Assembly: GCA_003157445.1 (NCBI GenBank) | Contig: PMJN01000309.1 | Span: 156 to 9,195 of the forward strand | Length of the DNA: 9,040 nt | Source: Micrococcales bacterium | GTDB taxonomy: Bacteria > Actinomycetota > Actinomycetes > Actinomycetales > Dermatophilaceae | Reading direction: 5' to 3' | Part shown: positions 1-6,857 of the stretch, one piece after another | Position numbering within the stretch: the first letter of the stretch is position 1 | How the letters are laid out: each line of letters starts with the position of its first letter | The notes under the pieces: generated by a model | The model's input: only the letters and a program-made list of their open reading frames with translations | Databases searched by the model: none | Told to the model about the DNA's origin: nothing | Position numbers and translations under genes: made by a program

Positions 1-1401
1 CCCGAAGCCGGAGTGCTTGACCCCGCCGAAGGGCGCGGCCGGGTTGGAAACGATGCCCTGGTTGATGCCGACCATCCCGAACTCCAGGGCTTCACTGACG
101 CGCAGCGTGCGCGACAGGTCCTTGGTGAAGACATAGGCCACCAGTCCGTATTCCGTGTCGTTGGCCCGCGTGATCGCCTCCGCCTCTGTGGCGAACGTCG
201 CCACGGGTGCCACCGGACCGAAGATCTCCTCGTGCATCACCAGGGCGTCCGGGGACACCTCGGTCAGCAGCGTGGGGGCGAAGAAGTAGCCCATGTCTCC
301 GACCGTGGCGCCGCCGCAGACAACCGTGGCGCCCTTGGCCGTGGCATCGTCCACCAGCGCCGCGACCGAGGCCTGTGCCGCGGCGTCGATCAGTGGTCCT
401 ACGGTGACGCCCTCCTCAGTACCCCGCCCGAGCGACATAGCTGCCATCTTCGCGGCGAACTTGGAGGAGAACTCCACGGCAACGCTCTCGTGGACCAGGA
501 ACCGGTTGGCTGCCGTGCAAGCCTCACCGATGTTGCGCATCTTGGCCATCATCGCCCCCTCCACCGCAGCATCCACGTCGGCGTCCTCGAACACCAGGAA
601 CGGCGCATTGCCTCCCAGCTCCATCGAGACGCGCAGCAACTGCTGGGCAGACTGCTCCACGAGCTTGCGGCCCACCGGGGTCGACCCGGTGAAGGTGAGC
701 TTGCGCAGTCGCGGATCGGCGATGATCGGCTCGATCACCTCGCCCGTGCGCGTCGTGGTGATGACGTTGACCACACCGGCCGGCACACCGCAGTCGGCAA
801 GCAGATCCACCAGGGCCAGCATCGACAATGGCGTCTGCTTGGCCGGCTTGACCACCATGGTGCAGCCAGCCGCCAAGGCCGGGCCAATCTTGCGGGTGCC
901 CATTGCCAGCGGAAAGTTCCACGGCGTGATCATCAGCGTCGGACCTACTGGCTGCTTCATCGTCACCAGCCGAGTGGCGCCGTTGGGCGCAGTCGACCAG
1001 CGCCCACTGATCCGGACAGCCTCCTCGGAAAACCACCGGAAGAACTCTGCGCCATAGGCGACCTCAGCACGAGCCTCGGCCAGCGGCTTGCCCATCTCCA
1101 GGGTCATCAGCAGCGCAAACTCCTCGGCACGGGCAGTGATCGCCACGAACGCCCTGCGCAGGATCTCGGCCCGCTCACGAGGTGCGGTCGCGGCCCAGTC
1201 AGCCTTCGCCGCAACGGCCGCATCAAGGGCAGCCAAACCGTCGGCGATTGTCGCGTCGGCCACCGAAGCCAGCATCTGTCCGGTCGAGGGGTCCTCAACG
1301 CCCAGGGTCCTGCCATCACTGCTTTCACGCCACTTGCCATCGATGAACAGACCCTTGGGGACCCCTGCCAGCAGGGACTTCTCAGAATCGGTCAACGCCA
1401 T
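1..1401 (-). CDS. gabD: Succinate-semialdehyde dehydrogenase, C-terminus cut by window edge
   Basis: This aldehyde dehydrogenase family enzyme oxidises succinate semialdehyde to succinate with NAD(P)+, the second step of GABA breakdown, in the cytoplasm. From the ATG at 1401 the frame is open for 467 codons to base 1. It ends in GGVKHSGFG, the conserved region close to the C-terminus, so only about 20 residues are missing. Visible motifs are PWNFPL and VVKPA of the cofactor fold, FTGSTPVG (residues 237-244, the GxTxxG turn), MELGGNAP with catalytic Glu261, and GEACTAANR with catalytic Cys295. Glu261 and Cys295 sit where GabD enzymes carry them. An AAAGG stretch about 9 nt upstream supports the start. 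It lies 107 bp downstream of gabT on the same strand, which favours succinate semialdehyde as substrate over other aldehydes. NAD versus NADP preference cannot be read safely. Confidence 0.93.
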   Translation of the reverse strand, partial: MALTDSEKSLLAGVPKGLFIDGKWRESSDGRTLGVEDPSTGQMLASVADATIADGLAALDAAVAAKADWAATAPRERAEILRRAFVAITARAEEFALLMTLEMGKPLAEARAEVAYGAEFFRWFSEEAVRISGRWSTAPNGATRLVTMKQPVGPTLMITPWNFPLAMGTRKIGPALAAGCTMVVKPAKQTPLSMLALVDLLADCGVPAGVVNVITTTRTGEVIEPIIADPRLRKLTFTGSTPVGRKLVEQSAQQLLRVSMELGGNAPFLVFEDADVDAAVEGAMMAKMRNIGEACTAANRFLVHESVAVEFSSKFAAKMAAMSLGRGTEEGVTVGPLIDAAAQASVAALVDDATAKGATVVCGGATVGDMGYFFAPTLLTEVSPDALVMHEEIFGPVAPVATFATEAEAITRANDTEYGLVAYVFTKDLSRTLRVSEALEFGMVGINQGIVSNPAAPFGGVKHSGFG

Positions 1402-1508
1402 AGGGCACGGCCTTTCGGTTTGCGATGCGGGTCAGGTTCATTCAGTTCACTGTGTCCAATGCAATGTCGTGCAGACGCGTCGTTGCGCCTCATCCAGCTC
1501 AGCCAGGC
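1402..1508 (-). other. gabT-gabD intergenic gap
   Basis: A 107-bp gap between two same-strand genes whose products act in sequence. It holds an 8-bp palindrome GACGCGTC (1474-1481) and the weak gabD ribosome binding site. I see no convincing terminator hairpin and no good -35/-10 pair, so co-transcription of gabT and gabD is the simplest reading. A weak internal promoter cannot be excluded. Confidence 0.5.
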
Positions 1509-2867
1509 TCAGGCGTTGAGCACGAAGGCCCTCTCGAGGATGTCAAGCCCCTCGCTCAGCAGGTCATCGCCAGCCGAAAGCGGTGGCAGGAAGCGCAACA
1601 CGTTTCCGAATGTACCGGCGGTCAACGTGACCACGCCCTGGCTGTGGCAATACGTGTTGATGGCGGCGGTCAAGGCCGGGTTGGGAGTCTTGTCACCGCC
1701 ACCTGCCACCAGCTCGACAGCAATCATGGCCCCACGGCCACGGATGTCGCCGATGACGGCGAACTTCTCGGCCAGCTCACGCAGCCGCGGCATGAACAAC
1801 GCCTCGATCTCGCGGGCCCGGCCACACAGATCCTCGGTCTCCATGGTCTCGATGGCAGCCAGAGCCGCCGCACACGCGACGGGATTGCCGCCATAGGTAC
1901 CACCCAGCCCGCCTCCGTGGACCGAGTCCATCACGTCGGCACGACCGGTCACCGCGGCCAGTGGAAGCCCGCCCGCGATCCCCTTGGCAGTCGTGATCAG
2001 GTCTGGCACGACACCCTCGTGATCACAGGCGAACCAGTCACCGGTGCGACAGAAGCCACTCTGGATCTCATCGGCAATGAACAGGATCCCGTTCTGGGCG
2101 CACCAGGCCGCGATCGCCTTGAGGTAGCCGGCGGGCGGCACGATGAACCCACCCTCACCCTGGATCGGCTCGATGATCACCGCAGCCGTGTTCTGCTCGC
2201 CCACCTGGATGTGCACCTGGGCGACGAAGTCATCGAAGGCCTGCTCGGCGCAACGGTCCGCCCCCGTAGGCCAGCGGTAAGGGTAGGGGCTGGGTACCCG
2301 GTAGATCTCACCGGCGAACGGACCGAAGCCTTGCTTGTAGGGCATGTTCTTGGCGGTCAGGGCCATCGTCAGGTTGGTGCGGCCGTGATAAGCGTGCTCG
2401 AAGGTGATGATGGCGGTGCGGCCGGTGAAGACACGCGCAATCTTGATCGCGTTCTCCACCGCCTCCGAACCTGAGTTGAACAACGCACTGCGCTTCTGGC
2501 CGTCGCCGGGAGTCAGTGCGTTGAGGCGTTCGCAGACCGCGACGTACTCCTCGTACGGGGTGACCATGAAGCAGGTGTGGGTGAAGTCTTCGACCTGGGA
2601 CTTGACCGCCTCGACCACGCGCGGCGCCGAGTTGCCCACGGTGGTGACTGCGATTCCCGAACCGAAGTCGATCAGGTGGTTGCCGTCGACGTCCACCAGA
2701 ATGCCGCCGCCGGCCCGCTCGACATAGACCGGAAGACCCGTGCCGACACCGGCCGAGACAGCCGACAGCTTGCGCTTGTGGAGCAGTTGTGAGCGGGGGC
2801 CGGGTATGGCCGTCGCCAGGATCCGACGCTGCTGGACGTGTCCGGTCTCGATGGGGGCAGTCGTCAT
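1509..2867 (-). CDS. gabT: 4-aminobutyrate aminotransferase (GABA transaminase)
   Basis: A class-III PLP aminotransferase that moves the amino group of GABA to 2-oxoglutarate, giving succinate semialdehyde and glutamate in the cytoplasm. The 452-residue product is close to the usual family length. It shows NSGSEAVENAIKIAR (131-145, PLP phosphate site), EHAYHGRT (157-164), IIEPIQGEGG (231-240), the ADEIQSGFCRTG segment with cofactor-binding Asp266, the Schiff-base Lys295 in TTAKGIAGG, and GGTYGGNP (322-329). The frame stays open upstream to 3008. I start at ATG 2867 because a perfect AAGGAG (2876-2881) lies 8 nt upstream, and the extra 47 residues would run across the divergent promoter region. 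gabD follows on the same strand, and a LysR-type regulator is divergent. Related class-III enzymes acting on other omega-amino acids are possible, but motifs and neighbour agree on GabT. Confidence 0.95.
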   Translation of the reverse strand: MTTAPIETGHVQQRRILATAIPGPRSQLLHKRKLSAVSAGVGTGLPVYVERAGGGILVDVDGNHLIDFGSGIAVTTVGNSAPRVVEAVKSQVEDFTHTCFMVTPYEEYVAVCERLNALTPGDGQKRSALFNSGSEAVENAIKIARVFTGRTAIITFEHAYHGRTNLTMALTAKNMPYKQGFGPFAGEIYRVPSPYPYRWPTGADRCAEQAFDDFVAQVHIQVGEQNTAAVIIEPIQGEGGFIVPPAGYLKAIAAWCAQNGILFIADEIQSGFCRTGDWFACDHEGVVPDLITTAKGIAGGLPLAAVTGRADVMDSVHGGGLGGTYGGNPVACAAALAAIETMETEDLCGRAREIEALFMPRLRELAEKFAVIGDIRGRGAMIAVELVAGGGDKTPNPALTAAINTYCHSQGVVTLTAGTFGNVLRFLPPLSAGDDLLSEGLDILERAFVLNA

Positions 2868-2875
2868 CGGGGGTG

Positions 2876-2881
2876 CTCCTT
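2876..2881 (-). promoter_or_regulatory. gabT ribosome binding site
   Basis: The plus strand reads CTCCTT, so AAGGAG precedes the gabT ATG with 8 nt between. This strong site decides the start at 2867 over several upstream in-frame ATG codons. Confidence 0.85.
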
Positions 2882-2923
2882 GATACGTAGATCTTCGGGC
2901 AGGAATCATCACCTGGATCGCCC

Positions 2924-2946
2924 CATGCTCCGGCACCCGTAGCATG
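2924..2946. promoter_or_regulatory. Candidate LysR-type regulator binding site (T-N11-A dyad)
   Basis: The sequence is CATGCT-N11-AGCATG: two perfectly complementary 6-bp arms whose inner bases are T and A separated by 11 bp. This is the classical T-N11-A form of LysR-family operators. It lies between gabT (start 57 bp away) and the divergent LysR gene (start 47 bp away). A TACGTA hexamer at 2884-2889 on the minus strand might be a gabT -10. If so, the dyad is centred roughly 57 bp upstream of transcription, close to where LysR activators usually bind. The dyad is directly visible. That this regulator binds it is inference. Confidence 0.65.
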
Positions 2947-2963
2947 TAGTCAAATACTTGTTC

Positions 2964-2980
2964 GGCACACATATGATGCC
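2964..2980 (+). promoter_or_regulatory. Possible promoter -10 and small dyad before the LysR gene
   Basis: TATGAT (2972-2977) matches the -10 consensus at five of six bases. It sits inside a small inverted repeat GGCA-N9-TGCC (2964-2967 and 2977-2980). No good -35 is seen at 16-18 bp spacing. The nearest is TAGTCA (2947-2952), with a 19-bp spacer. Transcription from here would start near 2984, leaving a leader of only about 10 nt with GGAGG at its very 5' end. Overlap of dyad and -10 would suit autorepression, but this is weak evidence. Confidence 0.3.
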
Positions 2981-2993
2981 CTGGAGGCATGGC

Positions 2994-3926
2994 GTGGAAC
3001 TGCGGCACGTCCGGTACTTTCTGGCCGTGGTTGACGCTGGCTCTGTGACGGCCGCATCACCTCTGGTCCATGTCACCCAGCCCTCGCTGTCACGCCAGCT
3101 GCGCTTGTTCGAGACGGGTCTGGGAATCACCTTGTTCACCCGAACCGGCGGACGTCTGGTGCTGTCCGCCGCGGGTCGCCAGTTCGTGCCCGTCGCCCGC
3201 GATCTGGCTCGTCGGGCCGAGGCAGCGGCCGAAGCGGCGGCCACCTTGGCAGCGGGCCGTCTTCAGCACATCAGGATCGCCGCTCCCGGAACTACGTTCA
3301 CCGACGTCCTGGCCCCGTTCCTGGCCACCTTGCGCCCGGACGACCCGTTGCCTTCGGTATCGGAAGAACCGCCGCAGCTGATCTATGAGGCACTGAACTC
3401 TGGCGCGGACCTGGCGATCTCGACCGAGGCGCCACCAGCGGGTCTGGCATTCCAGCCGCTGGCGGTGCTGCCCATCTGGGCGTACGTTCCCGGTGGGCAC
3501 CGCTGGGCCGGACGCGACTTGGTCACCGTCGCCGAGCTGGTCAAGGAGAGACTTCTCCTGCTCACGGGGGACTACAGCCCGCGCCGGGTGCTGGACCGTT
3601 GGGTGGACCAGGGCGGACTCACCTACTCCAGCCTGCTCGAGTTCGGCACGCCCCAGGTTGCCCAGGCCGTTGCCGCTGCGGGTCGAGGCGTCGCGATTGT
3701 CTCCGACGACGCACGCTTCGACCTACACCCTTTGGCAGTCATCGGCGCTGGCGGGTCCCTGCACATCAAGTTGTATGCAGCCTGGGACCGGGAGCACCAC
3801 GCCGCCATCGCGATCGGGGCAATAGCCAGACGGCTGAGCGAATACTGCATCCAGCGTTATGGACCCCAAGTGGCACCTGCAGGACCGAGGACCCCTGCAC
3901 CGCCGCCTGCCAGAGCGACGCCCTGA
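2994..3926 (+). CDS. LysR-type transcriptional regulator, probable regulator of gabTD
   Basis: A DNA-binding regulator with an N-terminal winged helix-turn-helix (about residues 1-60; the segment VTQPSLSRQLRLFE is the recognition region), a linker helix (about 65-90) and a two-lobed effector-binding domain (about 91-285). The length is 310 residues, normal for the family. I chose the GTG at 2994 because GGAGG (2983-2987) lies 6 nt upstream and MELRHVRYFL is the standard family N-terminus; ATGs at 2973 and 2976 lack a binding site. In the HTH, the usual A-A-E/R pattern reads A-S-P-L (residues 21-24), placing a proline in helix 2. The last 20 residues are Pro/Ala-rich and probably disordered. 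It is divergent from gabT with a T-N11-A dyad between them, so gabTD is the likely target. The effector (GABA or succinate semialdehyde?) is unknown. Confidence 0.9.
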   Translation: MELRHVRYFLAVVDAGSVTAASPLVHVTQPSLSRQLRLFETGLGITLFTRTGGRLVLSAAGRQFVPVARDLARRAEAAAEAAATLAAGRLQHIRIAAPGTTFTDVLAPFLATLRPDDPLPSVSEEPPQLIYEALNSGADLAISTEAPPAGLAFQPLAVLPIWAYVPGGHRWAGRDLVTVAELVKERLLLLTGDYSPRRVLDRWVDQGGLTYSSLLEFGTPQVAQAVAAAGRGVAIVSDDARFDLHPLAVIGAGGSLHIKLYAAWDREHHAAIAIGAIARRLSEYCIQRYGPQVAPAGPRTPAPPPARATP

Positions 3927-4089
3927 ACGACCACAGGCTCGTTCAGCCACCTCCTGCAGTGTCGGCTTGCCAACTTCGTCCATCCCCGAGAGTGGGACTC
4001 CTGAAGGCATGGTGTGACGCAGCGGCACGCTGACCCAAGGCGAGGTAGGCCTGGCTCACCACAACCTGGATCTGAACACTAGCCATAGC
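3927..4089. other. Intergenic region between convergent genes
   Basis: This stretch separates the LysR gene from the terminator hairpin. It contains only a minor stem (CAGCG-GCA-CGCTG, 4020-4032). No open frame with a credible start and codon pattern was found on either strand. Confidence 0.5.
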
Positions 4090-4122
4090 GCCATTTCTGG
4101 TGCCGCAGGCGCCAGAAATGGC
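4090..4122. terminator. Strong hairpin, probable bidirectional terminator
   Basis: An 11-bp perfect arm (4090-4100 with 4112-4122) continues through one T-G wobble (4101/4111) and three G-C pairs (4102-4104 with 4108-4110) to a GCA loop. This makes a 15-bp stem. It lies 10 nt past the stop of the racemase gene and about 160 nt past the convergent LysR gene. Neither side has a T-tract, so it does not fit the classic intrinsic terminator. High-GC actinomycetes often show such tail-less hairpins between convergent genes. Confidence 0.7.
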
Positions 4123-4132
4123 ATCCCAGGTG

Positions 4133-5302
4133 TCAGAGTTGAAGTTCGGACGAACCCACAACACGGGCCTCATGCAGCCGGCGCACCTCATCAGCGGCCA
4201 TACCAAGTTCGGCGAGGATGGCGTTCGTATGCTCCCCGACCGCTGGTGGCGGCAGGCCGAGCTGCGTCGGGGTCGCGGAGAAGCGGGGAGCCGGCGCCGG
4301 CTGGACGACGTCGTCGCGTGTGACGAAAGTGCCGCGGGCGAGGTTGTGCGGATGCTTGGGCGCCTCGGACATCGACAACACGGGAAAGACACATCCGTCG
4401 ACGTCGGCGAACAGCTCCTGGATGGTGCCGCGCGTGCGAGAGGCGAACTCCTCAGCTAGCCGGCGCCGAAGTGCCGGCCAGCAGCGGAGGTCGTACTGGC
4501 TGCCTGGATCGATGTCGAGGATCTCGAGGCGCTCCAGCAGGATTGCGAAGAACGCGGGTTCGAGCGGTCCCACGGAAAGGTAGCCGCCGTCGGCGCTCGG
4601 ATACACGTCATAGAACGGCGCTCCGCTGTCGAGCAGGTTCGTCCCACGTTCCTGGCTCCAGCGGCCTAGTGCGGTCATCCCGTAGAACTGGGCCATCAGC
4701 AGGGCGGAGCCGTCCACCATGGCGGCATCCACCACCTGACCGGCCCCGGTGCGAGCCACGGACAAGAGTGCCGCGACAACACCGCAGGCGAGCAACATCC
4801 CGCCGCCGCCGTAGTCGCCGACCAGGTTCAGCGGCGGCACCGGTATCTGACCGTGGCGCCCGATGGCCCCGAGCACACCCGACAACGCGATGTAGTTGAT
4901 GTCGTGGCCAGCCGCCTGAGCAAGCGGGCCGTCCTGACCCCAGCCGGTCATCCGGCCGAAGACCAGAGCCGGGTTTCGCGCCAGGCAGACGGCGGGCCCC
5001 AGGCCCAGCCGTTCCATGACCCCGGGACGGTATCCCTCGATCAGCACATCCGCGGAGTCGACGAGCCTGAGGACCAGCTCGACCCCTTCGGCCGATTTCA
5101 GGTCGACAGCGATCGAGCGTCGTCCACGGGAGACCACGTCGGCACGGCCTTCTGAAAGACCAGTCAGAATGCCTGATTTGGTGCCGGGGAGCCGGTCTAC
5201 CCGGGTCACCGTGGCACCCATGTCGGCCAGCATCATCCCCGCGAAGGGGCCGGGGCCGATGCCGGACATCTCGACAACGTTGATCCCCCACAGTGGTCCC
5301 AT
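4133..5302 (-). CDS. Alpha-methylacyl-CoA racemase (CaiB/BaiF family)
   Basis: A family III CoA-transferase-fold enzyme of 389 residues, most like alpha-methylacyl-CoA racemases. These interconvert (2R)- and (2S)-methylacyl-CoA so that branched-chain or sterol side-chain acyl-CoAs can enter beta-oxidation. The racemase triad known from the mycobacterial enzyme is visible: His133 in AGHDINY, Asp163 in LVGDYGGGG, and Glu248 in SVGPLEPAFF. The signature GRMTGWGQDGPLAQ (116-129) precedes the His. A true CoA transferase would put its catalytic Asp in a different setting, so racemase is preferred. The natural substrate is unknown. The ATG overlaps the fgd stop by one base (TGATG), with no strong ribosome site of its own, indicating translational coupling. 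The visible protein is somewhat longer than the roughly 360-residue mycobacterial enzyme. Confidence 0.88.
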   Translation of the reverse strand: MGPLWGINVVEMSGIGPGPFAGMMLADMGATVTRVDRLPGTKSGILTGLSEGRADVVSRGRRSIAVDLKSAEGVELVLRLVDSADVLIEGYRPGVMERLGLGPAVCLARNPALVFGRMTGWGQDGPLAQAAGHDINYIALSGVLGAIGRHGQIPVPPLNLVGDYGGGGMLLACGVVAALLSVARTGAGQVVDAAMVDGSALLMAQFYGMTALGRWSQERGTNLLDSGAPFYDVYPSADGGYLSVGPLEPAFFAILLERLEILDIDPGSQYDLRCWPALRRRLAEEFASRTRGTIQELFADVDGCVFPVLSMSEAPKHPHNLARGTFVTRDDVVQPAPAPRFSATPTQLGLPPPAVGEHTNAILAELGMAADEVRRLHEARVVGSSELQL

Positions 5303-6324
5303 CAGGCCTGCAAGCGCTCGTGCATGAGGGTGCGCAGCCCCGGCACCACGTCGGCGGCCAGGGACCGCAGGAAGCGGGACTGGTCATGACCCGGTCCGTG
5401 GAAGACCAGGTGGTTGAAGCCGAGGTCCAGGTACGGCTTGATCTGGGCGAGGGCGGTTTCGGGATCGGATGCCACGATCCAGCGGCTGGCCACCTGCTGG
5501 ATGGAGAGCGCATCGCTGGCGGCCTCCATCTGGCTCGGATCGCTCAGGCCGTGTTTCTGTTCGGGTGTCAACGACAGGGGGGCCCAGAACCGGGTGTTCT
5601 CCATCGCCAGCTGGGGGTCTGTGTCGTAGGACAGCTTGATCTCGATCATCCGGTCGATCGAATCACCGGCTCGTCCTGCGGTTGCCAGGCCTTCATCGAC
5701 GGCGGGAATGAGCTTGTCGCGGTAGAGCTCTGGACCCTTGCCCGAGGTGCAGATGAACCCATCGCCGCAGCGGCCGGCATACCGGGCCACCACCGGGCCA
5801 CCGGCGGCGATGTAGATGGGAACCGGCCGGTCAGGGCGGTCATACACGGTGGCCTCGTGAGTCTGGTAGTAGTCACCGTCGAAGGTGACACGCTCGCCGG
5901 CCCACAGTTCGCGCATCAGCGCGACTGCTTCACGCATGCGCGCGAAACGCTCCTTGAAACCCGGCCATTCCAGCCTGGCGACTGCCACCTCGTTCAGCGC
6001 CTCGCCCGTGCCGATACCGAGCATCACCCGGTCGGGATACAGGCAGGCCAGGGTGCCGAATGCCTGCGCCACGACGGCCGGGTTGTAGCGGAAGGTCGGC
6101 GTCATGACCGAGGTGCCGAGCAGCACCGTCTCGGTACGCTCGCCGACCGCTGCCAGCCAGGCCATCGAGAACGGGGCATGGCCCCCGCTATGGCGCCAGG
6201 GCTGAAAGTGGTCAGAGATCATCACGCTGTCAAGACCGACCTGCTCGGCCTGCACGGCGAACTCGACGAGCTCTCTGGGGTTGAACTGCTCGGCCGAAGC
6301 TTTGTAACCGATCCGTAGCGTCAT
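5302..6324 (-). CDS. fgd: F420-dependent glucose-6-phosphate dehydrogenase
   Basis: A luciferase-like monooxygenase-fold enzyme that oxidises glucose 6-phosphate to 6-phosphogluconolactone and reduces cofactor F420 to F420H2 in the cytoplasm. The 340-residue product follows the mycobacterial Fgd1 pattern from end to end: [14 protein letters not shown] N-terminus, [10 protein letters not shown] with Asp38, His39 and Trp43, GTGEALNE with Glu108, CTSGKG with Thr193 and Lys196, EQKH with Lys257, and RWIVAS with Arg281. These match the F420-site and phosphate-binding residues of Fgd1, shifted by one or two. That separates it from the many general F420 oxidoreductases. A GTG at 6360 would add 12 residues, but ATG 6324 gives the family N-terminus; a weak AGGTGA lies about 10 nt upstream. 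The racemase gene is coupled directly downstream. It should supply F420H2 to reductases encoded elsewhere. Confidence 0.93.
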   Translation of the reverse strand: MTLRIGYKASAEQFNPRELVEFAVQAEQVGLDSVMISDHFQPWRHSGGHAPFSMAWLAAVGERTETVLLGTSVMTPTFRYNPAVVAQAFGTLACLYPDRVMLGIGTGEALNEVAVARLEWPGFKERFARMREAVALMRELWAGERVTFDGDYYQTHEATVYDRPDRPVPIYIAAGGPVVARYAGRCGDGFICTSGKGPELYRDKLIPAVDEGLATAGRAGDSIDRMIEIKLSYDTDPQLAMENTRFWAPLSLTPEQKHGLSDPSQMEAASDALSIQQVASRWIVASDPETALAQIKPYLDLGFNHLVFHGPGHDQSRFLRSLAADVVPGLRTLMHERLQA

Positions 6325-6360
6325 GGCGACAGTTTCACCTACGACCCCATCGGCCGCCAC

Positions 6361-6770
6361 CTCGGCAACGCTGCGCCCAGCAGATCTTCACGCCAGGAAC
6401 CTTGCAAAGGCAGTCAACGCGAACGCTAATCCATCGCCCAGAGGTGGTCGATTACCCAGCGCGTCGAAGTAGCGGCCCAGGCAAGTAGGCAGAGCACCCG
6501 GGTGGCCAAGCAGCGCCTCGGCTCAAGGGCCGGGCAGCGAGCCTAGCGGCGACAGCGGCCACCGCACTGACCCACGACCAGGTTCGCGACAGCATGCGCA
6601 ACGTGCTTTGTGGCGATAGCCGATGATCCAGTCCGGTGCTAGGACCCGGCTCGAGGGGGCGAAATGCTCACCACCGCGGTTCGCCTAAGGCCACAGCACA
6701 TTTCTTTCGACAGCCGGGCCCGTCGCAGAACGACGAAGCCGGCCCCGGCAGCACATAGCAGCAGTCACAG
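6361..6770. other. Gene-poor stretch between fgd and tRNA-Ser, possible coding remnant
   Basis: No complete gene is supported here. On the minus strand a frame is open for 43 codons between in-frame stops near 6523 and 6390. It contains a protein-like segment (GRYFDALGNRPPLGDGLAF). A second minus frame (roughly 6665 to 6450) reads about 70 codons and overlaps it out of phase. Joining them would need a frameshift. I recognise no family, and neither has a good ribosome site. It may be a decayed gene or chance open frame in GC-rich DNA. Confidence 0.3.
6713..6749 (-). terminator. Possible hairpin downstream of tRNA-Ser
   Basis: Nested inverted repeats pair GCCGGG (6713-6718) with CCCGGC (6744-6749) and CGTCG (6721-6725) with CGACG (6731-6735) around a CAGAA loop. 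The structure begins about 22 nt beyond the tRNA 3' end on the minus strand. It has an asymmetric internal bulge and no T-tract, so terminator function is only a possibility. Confidence 0.35.
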
Positions 6771-6857
6771 CGGAGGGCGAGAGATTCGAACTCTCGGTGG
6801 GTTTAACCCCACAGCGGTTTTCAAGACCGCCGCACTAGGCCACTATGCGAGCCCTCC
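6771..6857 (-). tRNA. tRNA-Ser (anticodon UGA)
   Basis: The minus strand folds as a complete 87-nt class II tRNA. It has acceptor arms GGAGGGC and GCCCTCC (7 bp), a 3-bp D stem, an anticodon stem GCGGT/ACCGC with loop CTTGAAA (anticodon TGA, plus-strand 6821-6823), a long variable arm GTGGG/CCCAC, and a T arm GAGAG-TTCGAAT-CTCTC. The discriminator base is G, as in serine tRNAs. The CCA end is not encoded: CTG follows. It reads UCA and probably other UCN codons. Its 3' end faces the gene-poor stretch towards fgd, but no duplicated att-like copy of the tRNA end is present in the window. Confidence 0.97.

Noticed and set aside
13..1896. A 627-codon plus-strand open frame antisense to gabD and gabT
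   Set aside because: It is Arg/His-rich with no family motif and lies opposite two genes with complete catalytic motifs. Long antisense frames are expected in high-GC genes.
2867..3008. Longer gabT starting at 3008
   Set aside because: It would overlap the divergent regulator's start and the operator region, lacks the strong ribosome site, and adds 47 residues not typical of the family.
3936..3983. Minus-strand segment reading PTLQEVAERA, like the start of a LacI-type regulator
   Set aside because: The likeness stops after about ten residues, then runs into a frame antisense to the LysR gene. It is too short to call a remnant.
4608..5513. A 301-codon minus-strand frame overlapping the racemase gene in another phase
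   Set aside because: The Arg/Pro-rich content is typical of a shifted reading of a GC-rich gene, and the racemase frame is clearly real.
5293..6318. A 341-codon plus-strand open frame antisense to fgd
   Set aside because: The minus strand encodes all Fgd active-site residues; the plus frame has no recognisable domain.
6771..6857. tRNA-Ser as an integrated-element attachment site
   Set aside because: No second copy of the tRNA 3' end and no integrase are present in the window.
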